DNA from: Thermoplasmata archaeon
GTDB lineage: Archaea; Thermoplasmatota; Thermoplasmata; Halarchaeoplasmatales; Halarchaeoplasmataceae
Assembly (NCBI GenBank): GCA_007129655.1
Contig: SKVC01000077.1
Span: 1 to 11,502, forward strand
DNA length: 11,502 nucleotides
Reading direction: 5' to 3'
In this document: one piece after another, positions 1 through 7,801 of the stretch
Layout of the letters: each line of letters starts with the position of its first letter
Numbering within the stretch: the stretch's first letter is position 1
Program-made: the position numbers and the translations under genes
Notes under the pieces: generated by a model
Database searches by the model: none
The model's input: the letters and a program-made list of their open reading frames with translations, nothing else
Told to the model about the DNA's origin: nothing

Positions 1-1896
1 ACTAGAGAGCGAACACTTCATTCAAACAGCCGTATAATGGGCCTGGATCACTGGTATCTCGGCAATCTAGCCATGCAGATCGATATGGTTTTCGGTGACG
101 GTGACATGAATTTGGAATATTCAGAACTCAAAGAATTCGTCGATTGGCTCGAGTATGGAGAAGCTAACATACTTACAACTCAAAACTTGATAACAGTGAA
201 TGGAATACCTTATGAACTGGATACCTTCGATTTCGATTGGGAAGAATTGAACAACACTCTATTGGGAGACGTAACTCAAGAATCTACTGAGATAACCGTT
301 GTTTCCACGATGTCTTACTCAACAGAATACGAGTTCGATGGCGATTTCATCTTGGATCTAACCGTGATGAACGACCGTGTACTCGGGAATCACAGAGATT
401 ACACATACACATTGAATCTCCCACAAGGATACAAGAGAGTATCTTCAGATGAAGAGGTAATCCCGACAGGCGTAGCGGTTTCCGGATATATGGAAATATC
501 TGTAGATCCAGGCGTCGGCGAGGGAGTTTCACATCTTACCTTCGATGTACGTAAGATAGAAACCGGCGAAGTAGAGGTTTCTGTCGAGGAAGATGCTCAT
601 GCCTATCGCAAAGACAACGAAACATACGTTGTTAAGCAGGGAGCAAACGTAACTTTCATAGCTGAATTCTGGCACCCCTTCGGAGAAGACGCAGTTAACT
701 ACTCCTGGTCTATTGCAGACAAATACGGCGATAAGATCGTTCATAGCTTTGGAACGGAAGCGGAATATGAAGTAACTGTAACCGTAGAGGATGCTGCAGG
801 ATTGATAGTTGAAGACAGTACGATAGTGATAGTCGACGGCACCGGTCCTACCGGTACGATACAAGCAGACAACACAACAGTCGACGAAGGACAGATGATC
901 GAATTCAGCGCCTACGAATTTGAAGATATCAGCGATATACGCGACTATGAATGGAACTTCAGCGACGGCAACCACGCCATGGGCATGAACGTCACACATT
1001 CATTCAGCCTCTATGGCGAATACGAAGTTTCACTCAATATAACTGATAGATTAGGAAACTGGAATGTAGAGACCATAGACATCACCGTACTAGATGTAAC
1101 GGACCCTGTAGCACGTTTCGTAGTCAAATACGACGGCGTCGAAGAGGAAAGCGAAAATATCTCCGTACTGCGTATAGAAAGGAACCAGGAGATAACACTC
1201 GATGCGTCTAAATCTTACGATCCTGAAGGAATAGACGGCGTAGAAGGCGATGTAACTGTATGGTGGTGGATAACCGGAGCAGAATTCGGATCCGATGAAG
1301 TCTTACTCGAAAATTATACATTCTTCACCACAGTCGGCACTTATAGGATAACACTAAATGTAACCGACACAGCCGGCAACTACCATAACATATCAAGAAC
1401 AGTTGAGGTGACGCCCGGTCCTACACCGAATCTCGAAGTCACAGAGATAACTTTGTCCACAGACGACATCGTTACACAGAAAAAAGTACAAGTGATAGCA
1501 AACGTTACCAACTACGGTACCGCCAATGCCACCAGTGTAGTTGTAACATTCCGTGTAGACGGAACGGTAAAAACTATCACACCCAGATTCTACACATCGA
1601 TGCAGGATGAATCGGCGAACAACAACATACCGATGGGCGAATACCGATTGGTAAAATTCGATTGGACCCCAGACAGCGATGGAACCAATACGTTGACGGT
1701 CAATGTAACCGACGATATGGAACCCACAGCATGGCAGTACGATAACGAGATGGAACAGGAAGTTACGGTAGAACCACCGGCCTGGAGAAGGTACGTAGGA
1801 TACATAGTACTGCCAATCGTGATAATCGTTGTAACTGTTGGTATGTACTTCTACAAGGACAAGATCCAAGCGATGCTGAAGAAAAAGGAAGAGTGA
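1..1896 (+). CDS. PKD/CARDB-repeat surface protein with C-terminal membrane anchor (5' partial)
   Basis: The frame is open from base 1, so the true start and an expected signal peptide lie upstream; the first ATG is at 37 (residue numbers below count from it). A short acidic EF-hand-like stretch at about 20-34 (D21, D23, N25, S29, E33) is followed by a beta-rich region to about 185. Three PKD-like domains follow at roughly 190-266, 270-353 and 357-458, then a CARDB-like adhesion domain at about 463-577. A single membrane helix lies at about 586-606, followed by a short lysine-rich cytoplasmic tail. I count 15 N-x-S/T sequons, consistent with a glycosylated exterior protein. PKD and CARDB domains usually serve protein-protein or surface interactions; no enzyme motif is visible. 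The inferred topology is an outside-facing stalk held by the C-terminal helix. The specific ligand is unknown. It converges on argS with a 54-bp gap. Confidence 0.85.
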   Translation, partial: TRERTLHSNSRIMGLDHWYLGNLAMQIDMVFGDGDMNLEYSELKEFVDWLEYGEANILTTQNLITVNGIPYELDTFDFDWEELNNTLLGDVTQESTEITVVSTMSYSTEYEFDGDFILDLTVMNDRVLGNHRDYTYTLNLPQGYKRVSSDEEVIPTGVAVSGYMEISVDPGVGEGVSHLTFDVRKIETGEVEVSVEEDAHAYRKDNETYVVKQGANVTFIAEFWHPFGEDAVNYSWSIADKYGDKIVHSFGTEAEYEVTVTVEDAAGLIVEDSTIVIVDGTGPTGTIQADNTTVDEGQMIEFSAYEFEDISDIRDYEWNFSDGNHAMGMNVTHSFSLYGEYEVSLNITDRLGNWNVETIDITVLDVTDPVARFVVKYDGVEEESENISVLRIERNQEITLDASKSYDPEGIDGVEGDVTVWWWITGAEFGSDEVLLENYTFFTTVGTYRITLNVTDTAGNYHNISRTVEVTPGPTPNLEVTEITLSTDDIVTQKKVQVIANVTNYGTANATSVVVTFRVDGTVKTITPRFYTSMQDESANNNIPMGEYRLVKFDWTPDSDGTNTLTVNVTDDMEPTAWQYDNEMEQEVTVEPPAWRRYVGYIVLPIVIIVVTVGMYFYKDKIQAMLKKKEE

Positions 1897-1900
1897 ATTC

Positions 1901-1935
1901 CTAAAACAAAAACCCTTTCCTTCTTATTTTCATTT
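1901..1935. terminator. Bidirectional T-tract terminator between convergent genes
   Basis: The gap between the surface-protein gene and argS carries pyrimidine/T-rich runs on both strands. On the plus strand, CCCTTTCCTTCTTATTTTCATTT spans about 1913-1935. On the minus strand the complement of 1901-1912 reads TTTTTGTTTTAG. Archaeal RNA polymerase terminates at T-rich tracts without needing a strong hairpin, so each run probably ends one of the two transcripts. This is inferred from base composition and position only. Confidence 0.5.
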
Positions 1936-1950
1936 ATGATTTAACCTATT

Positions 1951-3642
1951 TCACATATACTCCGGCGCTTTGATACCTAGAACGTACAATGCATTTCCAA
2001 TAGCTATTTTAGAAGCTTTTACAAGGGCAAGCCTCTCGTATTTTTTTACATCGGCATTTAGAACCGGATGATCTCTATAGAATTGGTTGAACATCGCTCC
2101 CAGTTCGTATGCATAGTTTGCCATCAGATGAGGGGCTTCGGACACTGCTGCATTTTTGATCTCTCTGGGAAACAGAGCTATCTTCCGTATCAACTCTATC
2201 TCTCCAGGCTCCGTCAGTTTAGAGATGTCACCTTTAGATAACAATTCTCCATGATCCCCGCCCCATTTTCTTAGTATGCTAGCAGCCCTTGCGTGGGAAT
2301 ACTGTATAAAAGGCGCACTGTTTCCCTGGAAATTCAAGGCTTCTTCCCACTTAAAATTCATCGGTTTCTCAGGCTGTACGCGTACGATATTGTATCTTAC
2401 TGCTCCCATACCCACGATCTCTGCTATTTCATCACTCTCTTCGATACTCAGATCGTCTCTACGTTTGAGCACTTCCTCTAGGGCCCTTTCATGAGCAACG
2501 TCCATTATATCGTCAAGTGTAACATAAGATCCCTTACGAGTAGACATACGCTGCCCGTCGAAGGAAACGAATGAATGGAATATCATATCCGGGATAGGCC
2601 GTACACCCAAAGCATTGAGTGCGCTCTGCATAACTGTTCCGTGCACTTTATGGTCTTCTCCTAAAACATCTATCAATTCGTCGGCTCTTTCCGCCTTCCA
2701 GATATGATATGCTATGTCTCTCAAGGGATAAAGGCTGGTGCCGTCTCCTCTTGTAAGGAATATCTTGTGTTTCTTATCTTCAAAGTATAGTGCGTTTTCC
2801 TCTCGATCACAAGCTTCTAGCTTCTCCATATCCTTCAACGCTTCATCGACGGCTCCATCCCTGATAAGAGAAGATTCAGTCTTGTACTCGTCGTGACGAA
2901 TATCCAGTCTTTCTAAAGATTCTTTCATCCCTTTGAGTACCCTTTCAGAATTTTCTGAGAACGATTCTATCGTATCTTCATCACCTTCTTCGATGGATTT
3001 CATAAGACTTTTTATCTCGTCCAGGACCTTTTTTTCCTTCTCCATCAAACTATTCGCATGCTGATAATATCTTACCAACCTGTGATCTATCTTATCTCTT
3101 TCACAAGCTTGAAGTTCCGATTCATCGATATTAGCCATACCCCATGACAATATGGCTACCTGTCGGCCTATATCGTCTACGTAGAATTGAGTTTCCACAT
3201 CATAACCAACCTTCTTGAATATCCTCGCTATGGTGTCTCCTATTATCGGATTCCTGGCACGTCCTACATGTAGAGGTCCGTTCGGGTTGGCACTGGTGTG
3301 CTCTACTATCATCTTCTTATTTATGGGATCAATACTACCGTATTCTTCTCCCATCTCAAAACACAATTCGATGGTGTTGCGTACGAGATAATCATCGTTG
3401 ATCTTAAAGTTGAGATAAGGCCCTTCTTGCTCTACCGTCCCCTTCTCCAACCGAATATCTTCAGCAATGGAGGCTGCTATGTCCATCGGGCTTTTTTTTA
3501 GGTGAGGAGCATAGGGAAAGCATGGCAGCGCATAGTCCCCCCGTTCTTTCGCCGGTATCTCGAGATTTACTTTTTCTATATCTAGTATACTTGAAACTTC
3601 CTTGATAATTTCCCGTTCTAATTCCAGGATGGCATACTCCAT
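1951..3642 (-). CDS. argS: Arginyl-tRNA synthetase (class I)
   Basis: Charges tRNA-Arg with arginine using ATP, in the cytoplasm. The 563-residue length is normal for the family. An N-terminal Add1-like domain (about 1-110) comes before the Rossmann fold. The HIGH motif appears as PLHVGR (123-128) after the family's SANPNG stretch. The KMSKS-type loop reads RMSTRKG (365-371). The C-terminal part holds the DALR anticodon-binding domain (about 440-563), with the QYSHARAASI motif at 447-456 and the typical Met C-terminus (PEYM). The ATG at 3642 is chosen because GGGTGGGG lies 8 nt upstream and the preceding gene ends 2 nt before it. It is probably co-transcribed with, and translationally linked to, the upstream release factor gene. 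No frameshift or missing catalytic motif is visible. Confidence 0.98.
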   Translation of the reverse strand: MEYAILELEREIIKEVSSILDIEKVNLEIPAKERGDYALPCFPYAPHLKKSPMDIAASIAEDIRLEKGTVEQEGPYLNFKINDDYLVRNTIELCFEMGEEYGSIDPINKKMIVEHTSANPNGPLHVGRARNPIIGDTIARIFKKVGYDVETQFYVDDIGRQVAILSWGMANIDESELQACERDKIDHRLVRYYQHANSLMEKEKKVLDEIKSLMKSIEEGDEDTIESFSENSERVLKGMKESLERLDIRHDEYKTESSLIRDGAVDEALKDMEKLEACDREENALYFEDKKHKIFLTRGDGTSLYPLRDIAYHIWKAERADELIDVLGEDHKVHGTVMQSALNALGVRPIPDMIFHSFVSFDGQRMSTRKGSYVTLDDIMDVAHERALEEVLKRRDDLSIEESDEIAEIVGMGAVRYNIVRVQPEKPMNFKWEEALNFQGNSAPFIQYSHARAASILRKWGGDHGELLSKGDISKLTEPGEIELIRKIALFPREIKNAAVSEAPHLMANYAYELGAMFNQFYRDHPVLNADVKKYERLALVKASKIAIGNALYVLGIKAPEYM

Positions 3643-3644
3643 AT

Positions 3645-4868
3645 CTAATTCCCCACCCTAAATCTGAGGATAGCCGCCAGACCTCCGAAGGCGTTAAGCA
3701 GTAATTCTCCCTCTTCGGATTCATCCGATATCAATTCTACGTCGGAACCAAGGGATCTTGCTAGATCGAACAGTTCGTCCACCAGATCTTCCCTTTCTAT
3801 TATCTCCATGGGTGAGTCACATTCCGGACATTTTGGGAGTATAGAAGGACCCTTTATCGTCCGCTCTTCTTTATGCCCACAGTCATCGCACTCTACCTCC
3901 GCTCTTACTCTATCTATCCCGTCTGACACAAGTAAAGTATCCACTGCTCCCATAGTCAAAGCCCTTCGCACATGTTCTTCACCATAAGTGGCTAAGCCGC
4001 CATCGGATTTTTTTATCTCTTCCATGAGCCGTTTCATCAGTTTCTTCTCTTTCATCACGTCTAGTTCAGAAAGGGTATCCTCCGCAGTATTGACTAATTC
4101 TTTAAGTCCGTATTCGTCCGTGTACCCCGTATTGAATCGTTCGATCACCTTCTTCTCTAGCTCGTGGTGTAGGTATCCACCATCGACAAAGTCATCTTTG
4201 GTTCTACCGGGGCCGCCGACTAGTATACCCACAAGTTCCTGATGTAGCATTAGGTCCGTCGCTTTTCCACCGACATTTTTAAAATATTGATGAGCTGCAT
4301 CCTCGATCAACCGTTCGAATCTCTGTGCCGACTGACCTCCTTTGGAGTGCTTGCTGGGTACCAACGATTGAATATTCTTCAGTGTTTCCACACGATTCCC
4401 ATTGAGTAAACCGATGGTCGCTTCGCTTCTATCTACGACGATGAGACCGTACTTTTTCTTCTCCCCCATCATGTTCTTCAGCGGCTCTATGTAGAATTCC
4501 GAATCGCATCTGTACATAAACGATTCTACAGGCTGTGGCGGTTCCATAGATTCTGAGATCATATCTGTTTGATCTCCGGCTGTAGATACGTGGCCCACGA
4601 AGAAAATAATACCGTTCTTGGGCGGATTCTTCAGATACTTAAGTTTAGCCAAGATAGATTTAAGTGCCCCCTGGACGTGCTTTTTTGTAGACTTCGATTT
4701 GATGTTAGAGCTTTGGGACATCTCCTCCCTCAGATAGGCCGCTACATCGTGTATTTGTTTGTCCGGTGGTATGTAAAGTGAGATGAGTTCGGTACCTCTA
4801 CCTTTGAGCTCCTTTATGCTCTCTAAGGACTTTTTGAATTTGTATTCCTGTTTCTTCGACATATCCAT
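3645..4868 (-). CDS. prf1: Peptide chain release factor aRF1 (archaeal/eukaryotic class I)
   Basis: Recognises all three stop codons in the ribosomal A site and triggers release of the finished protein; the archaeal counterpart of eRF1. At 407 residues it matches the usual archaeal length. The N-domain carries the stop-decoding NIKS motif (55-58) and YxCxxxF (Y119, C121, F125). The M-domain has the catalytic GGQ at 177-179, with the surrounding SKGGQSAQRFERLIE pattern intact. The C-domain has two CxxC pairs (C327/C330 and C347/C350) forming a likely zinc-binding minidomain, as in many archaeal homologues. Two ATGs sit two codons apart (4868 and 4862); the first is taken, although a GGAACTGATC element, close to the ideal GGAGGTGATC, stands only 3 nt before it and would space better for the second. 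It is the first gene of an operon with argS, and its own stop is TAG. Confidence 0.98.
   Translation of the reverse strand: MDMSKKQEYKFKKSLESIKELKGRGTELISLYIPPDKQIHDVAAYLREEMSQSSNIKSKSTKKHVQGALKSILAKLKYLKNPPKNGIIFFVGHVSTAGDQTDMISESMEPPQPVESFMYRCDSEFYIEPLKNMMGEKKKYGLIVVDRSEATIGLLNGNRVETLKNIQSLVPSKHSKGGQSAQRFERLIEDAAHQYFKNVGGKATDLMLHQELVGILVGGPGRTKDDFVDGGYLHHELEKKVIERFNTGYTDEYGLKELVNTAEDTLSELDVMKEKKLMKRLMEEIKKSDGGLATYGEEHVRRALTMGAVDTLLVSDGIDRVRAEVECDDCGHKEERTIKGPSILPKCPECDSPMEIIEREDLVDELFDLARSLGSDVELISDESEEGELLLNAFGGLAAILRFRVGN
3651..3658 (-). promoter_or_regulatory. Ribosome binding site of argS inside the aRF1 3' end
   Basis: On the minus strand the bases read GGGTGGGG, a GGTG/GGGG-type Shine-Dalgarno, 8 nt before the argS ATG and overlapping the last codons of the release factor gene. 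It supports the 3642 start and translation of argS from the shared mRNA. Confidence 0.6.
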
Positions 4869-4871
4869 GGC

Positions 4872-4881
4872 GATCAGTTCC
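4872..4881 (-). promoter_or_regulatory. Ribosome binding site of aRF1
   Basis: Read on the minus strand the site is GGAACTGATC, matching 8 of 10 positions of GGAGGTGATC, the complement of the typical archaeal 16S rRNA 3' end. It lies 3 nt before the ATG at 4868 and 9 nt before the ATG at 4862, so the second start may be the used one. Confidence 0.4.
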
Positions 4882-4902
4882 AGACTGTACTACAATAGAT
4901 TT

Positions 4903-4917
4903 AGTTAAAAATATTTC
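4903..4917 (-). promoter_or_regulatory. TATA-like element for the aRF1-argS operon
   Basis: The minus strand reads CGAAATATTTTTAAC around this position, an A/T box preceded by a short purine run that could act as a BRE. A start about 26 nt downstream would give a leader of roughly 17 nt containing the GGAACTGATC ribosome binding site. The same A/T core can be read on the plus strand as TTAAAAATATTT. This is a composition and spacing argument. Confidence 0.4.
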
Positions 4918-4942
4918 GTATTTTTTAGAACTTTGGGAAAAG

Positions 4943-4953
4943 TATGAAATAAG
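4943..4953 (+). promoter_or_regulatory. Possible TATA-like element for a leaderless ATPase transcript
   Basis: The sequence TATGAAATAAG is centred about 29 bases before the ATPase ATG at 4977. No Shine-Dalgarno is present in the intervening bases, which fits a leaderless or nearly leaderless mRNA. The alternative is the shared A/T core near 4905-4917, which would give a leader of about 40 nt. The box is weak. Confidence 0.25.
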
Positions 4954-4976
4954 ACCAATCTATACCTGAACCGCTC

Positions 4977-7799
4977 ATGGCTGATGAGAAAGAGTATTAC
5001 AGGATGTCTGTGAAGGAAGTATTTGGTGAACTCGATACCGATGAAAACGGACTGAGCGAAAAAGAAGCTTCACGCAGATCAAAAAAATACGGCAAAAACG
5101 AGTTGATGGCCACCTACAAAACCCCTAAGTGGCTCATTTTACTCTCGCAATTTAAGGAGTTATTAGTGATGGTACTCATAGTTGCCGGTATCATATCCCT
5201 TTTACTAGGTAGCTATCGTAACGCTGCGGCCATGTTCATAATCGTGATAATTAACGCAGTGATCGGCTTCGTGCAGCAGAACAAGGCTGAAGAGATAATC
5301 GAAAAGCTGAAAAAGATGATAAAATCACCGGCCAGGGTGATGCGGGACGGAGAGATGAGCGAGGTATCACAGGACAAGTTAGTTCCCGGAGATATCATCA
5401 AGGTAGAGGAAGGCGATAAGATACCTGCCGACATACGGGTCATGGAATCCTTCAACCTCAGGACCAATGACTTTTCACTCACCGGTGAATCCATGCCCCA
5501 GGAAAAACATTCCAAGGCCATCAAAGAGGCTTCGCAACTCGGTGACCGAGACAACATGGCTTACTTGGGGACTACAGTTGCTACTGGAAACGCCAAAGGA
5601 GTGGTTGTCGCTACCGGTATGAACACTGAGATGGGTAAGATAGCCGGTATGACCGAAACCACCATGGACCTACAATCACCATTACAGATGGAACTCAACC
5701 ATTTAGCAAAAAATCTTACCATCATAGTCGTAATCATCAGCACGGCTCTTTTCTTTATCGCTCGATGGCAGGGCCTTACATTATACGTTAGTCTACTATA
5801 CGCCATCGGAATCGCGGTCTCATCCGTACCTCAAGCACTGCCTGCTCAGGTGACCGTGGCCCTCTCTACCGGGAGTAACCGTTTGGCTAACAGAAAGGCC
5901 GTGGTCAAGAATCTACCTGCGGTGGAAACCTTGGGCTCTACAACTGTGATCTGCACCGATAAAACCGGAACACTCACTAAAAACGAGATGACCGTGAAAA
6001 GAGCGTGGTTTAACGGTAAAAATTACAAATTCACCGGGGTGGGATACGAGCCTAAGGGTGAGATACAGCACGAAGATGGAACAACCTTGATCCAAGAAGA
6101 GATAGACGAGATCGAGATAATGATGGATGCCGCCACCATGGCGTCCACTGCGGAGATACATCCTCCTGATGAAGACCACGACGGATGGTATCCCGTCGGC
6201 GATCCTACTGAAGCCGCCCTCATATCTATGTCCACCAAGATCGGAACCCGCTCTCCGGATGAAGATAAAGAGAACCTAGAGATACTGCAGTTCCCCTTCG
6301 ATTCAGAAAGAAAGAGGATGAGCTCTGTAAGGGAGATGAACGAAAAATATTCCTGCAAAGAGGTAGCAGATCTACTGGAGGACAGGACCATAGTTGCTAT
6401 GAAAGGATCGACAGACAGTTTACTCTCAATAAGTAAGTACATATTCAAAGATGGAGAAATAGTTCCTATAACCGATGAGGACAAAAAGAAGATAAAGAAG
6501 GTGAACGAGAAATTATCTTCTAAGGCCATGCGAGTTCTGTCCATGGCATTCAGAGTTTTGGAGGACGATAAAAAAGACTACACTATGGAAGAAGTGGAAA
6601 GGGACATCATCTTCCTCGGTTTGGTAGGCATGATAGACCCTCCAAAAGAAGGTGTTAAGGAATCCATAAGTGAATGCCGCAAGGCCCACATACGTACATT
6701 CATAATGACCGGTGACCATTCAACAACCGCCCAAGCCGTGGGCAGAGAGATAGGATTATCCCGAGACCACAAGCCTTCACCGGTGATAATGGGACGTGAA
6801 CTCAAAAAGATGTCCGACAAAGAGTTAAGGAAGCGTATGAAAAATGCAGATTCACTTATATTCTCCAGAGTTGATCCCGAGGACAAATTGCGTATAGTCG
6901 ACCTTCTGGAAAAGGACGGTGAAGTGGTAGCGGTTACAGGCGATGGAGTCAACGACGCACCTGCATTGAAGAGGGCCCATATCGGTGTAGCCATGGGACA
7001 GAAAGGGACGGATGTAGCCAAGGAAGCTTCCGAGCTGGTTTTATTGGACGATAGTTTTCCCACCTTAGTTCATGCGGTTCGAGAGGGAAGAACCATCTAC
7101 AACAATCTGAAAAAAACTGTTTTAGCATCAATGACTACCAACGGCGCCGAGCTAACGGTGGTATTAACAGGATTAGCTGCACTAGCACTCTTGGGTTGGG
7201 GAAGTTGGGCCATGCCAATACTGGTGATACAGATACTCGCCATCGATCTTTTAGCGGAAGTTGTTCCGTTGACAACACTAACATTCGATCCGCCTACCAA
7301 AGAAATGATGAGAAACCCTCCCCGTAAATTGGAAGACCATATACTGAACATGGGGTCTTCAGCCGAAGTAATATTTTTAGCACTGATGATCGGCCTTCTT
7401 GCATTCGGTAATTTCTGGTTTTACTTTATACGCGAAGGATTATCCTTAACCGCAGATGTTTCACCCCCCATACATTATGCCAAAGCAACCACGATCACCT
7501 ACTTGACCATCGCATACTGTCAATTCGCAAACATAATGTCAAGACGATACGAATACGAATCCATATTCAACAAAAATTTCTTCTCTAACCGGATCATATT
7601 GTATTCCATATTGTTGTCAATCGGTTTAATATTCCTGGGGGTATACGGACCCGTCATAAGCACATTTTTGGAATTCGCTAGTATCGGAAAGTACGGATGG
7701 CTCCAGGTATTCGGTGCAGCCGGCATATTCCTTGCAAGTTTTGAGATATTGAAAGCGATCAAACGGGCTAAAAGATCAAAAAACAGAGGGGGTGTCTGA
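4977..7799 (+). CDS. P2-type cation-transporting P-type ATPase with atypical ion site
   Basis: A 940-residue membrane pump of the SERCA/Na,K-ATPase (P2) superfamily that uses ATP to move cations. Catalytic parts are complete: actuator TGES (169-172), phosphorylated D328 in DKTGTLT, nucleotide-domain KGS (477-479), and hinge TGD (578-580) and GDGVNDAP (655-662). N-terminal cation-ATPase and C-terminal membrane domains are both present, with about ten helices. Ion-site positions are unusual. M4 has PQALP (285-289) where pumps normally have PEGLP. M5 keeps N722 and E725. M6 reads AIDLLAE (D757, E761), resembling the IDL of Na,K-pumps but with Ala at the usual Thr. M8 has Q849 followed by N852. 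The transported ion therefore cannot be assigned to Ca2+ with confidence; Na+, K+ or H+ are open. The gene is followed 2 nt later by the DUF389 gene. No Shine-Dalgarno precedes its ATG. Confidence 0.95.
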   Translation: MADEKEYYRMSVKEVFGELDTDENGLSEKEASRRSKKYGKNELMATYKTPKWLILLSQFKELLVMVLIVAGIISLLLGSYRNAAAMFIIVIINAVIGFVQQNKAEEIIEKLKKMIKSPARVMRDGEMSEVSQDKLVPGDIIKVEEGDKIPADIRVMESFNLRTNDFSLTGESMPQEKHSKAIKEASQLGDRDNMAYLGTTVATGNAKGVVVATGMNTEMGKIAGMTETTMDLQSPLQMELNHLAKNLTIIVVIISTALFFIARWQGLTLYVSLLYAIGIAVSSVPQALPAQVTVALSTGSNRLANRKAVVKNLPAVETLGSTTVICTDKTGTLTKNEMTVKRAWFNGKNYKFTGVGYEPKGEIQHEDGTTLIQEEIDEIEIMMDAATMASTAEIHPPDEDHDGWYPVGDPTEAALISMSTKIGTRSPDEDKENLEILQFPFDSERKRMSSVREMNEKYSCKEVADLLEDRTIVAMKGSTDSLLSISKYIFKDGEIVPITDEDKKKIKKVNEKLSSKAMRVLSMAFRVLEDDKKDYTMEEVERDIIFLGLVGMIDPPKEGVKESISECRKAHIRTFIMTGDHSTTAQAVGREIGLSRDHKPSPVIMGRELKKMSDKELRKRMKNADSLIFSRVDPEDKLRIVDLLEKDGEVVAVTGDGVNDAPALKRAHIGVAMGQKGTDVAKEASELVLLDDSFPTLVHAVREGRTIYNNLKKTVLASMTTNGAELTVVLTGLAALALLGWGSWAMPILVIQILAIDLLAEVVPLTTLTFDPPTKEMMRNPPRKLEDHILNMGSSAEVIFLALMIGLLAFGNFWFYFIREGLSLTADVSPPIHYAKATTITYLTIAYCQFANIMSRRYEYESIFNKNFFSNRIILYSILLSIGLIFLGVYGPVISTFLEFASIGKYGWLQVFGAAGIFLASFEILKAIKRAKRSKNRGGV
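7786..7794 (+). promoter_or_regulatory. Ribosome binding site of the DUF389 gene inside the ATPase end
   Basis: GAGGGGGTG, a strong GGTG-type Shine-Dalgarno, ends 7 nt before the ATG at 7802 and lies within the last codons of the ATPase. It fixes the DUF389 start and indicates translation from a shared mRNA. Confidence 0.65.
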
Positions 7800-7801
7800 G
7801 G

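Noticed and set aside
529..999. Long antisense reading frame opposite the PKD gene (others lie at 1393-1869, 6023-6544 and 6578-7063)
   Set aside because: They lie opposite well-supported genes, have no ribosome binding sites or recognisable domains, and have compositions expected from the complementary strand.
3621..3647. Pyrrolysine-type readthrough of the aRF1 TAG
   Set aside because: Readthrough would add only nine residues (the TAG position plus IWSMPSWN) before the next in-frame TAG, and the protein already ends at the normal family length.
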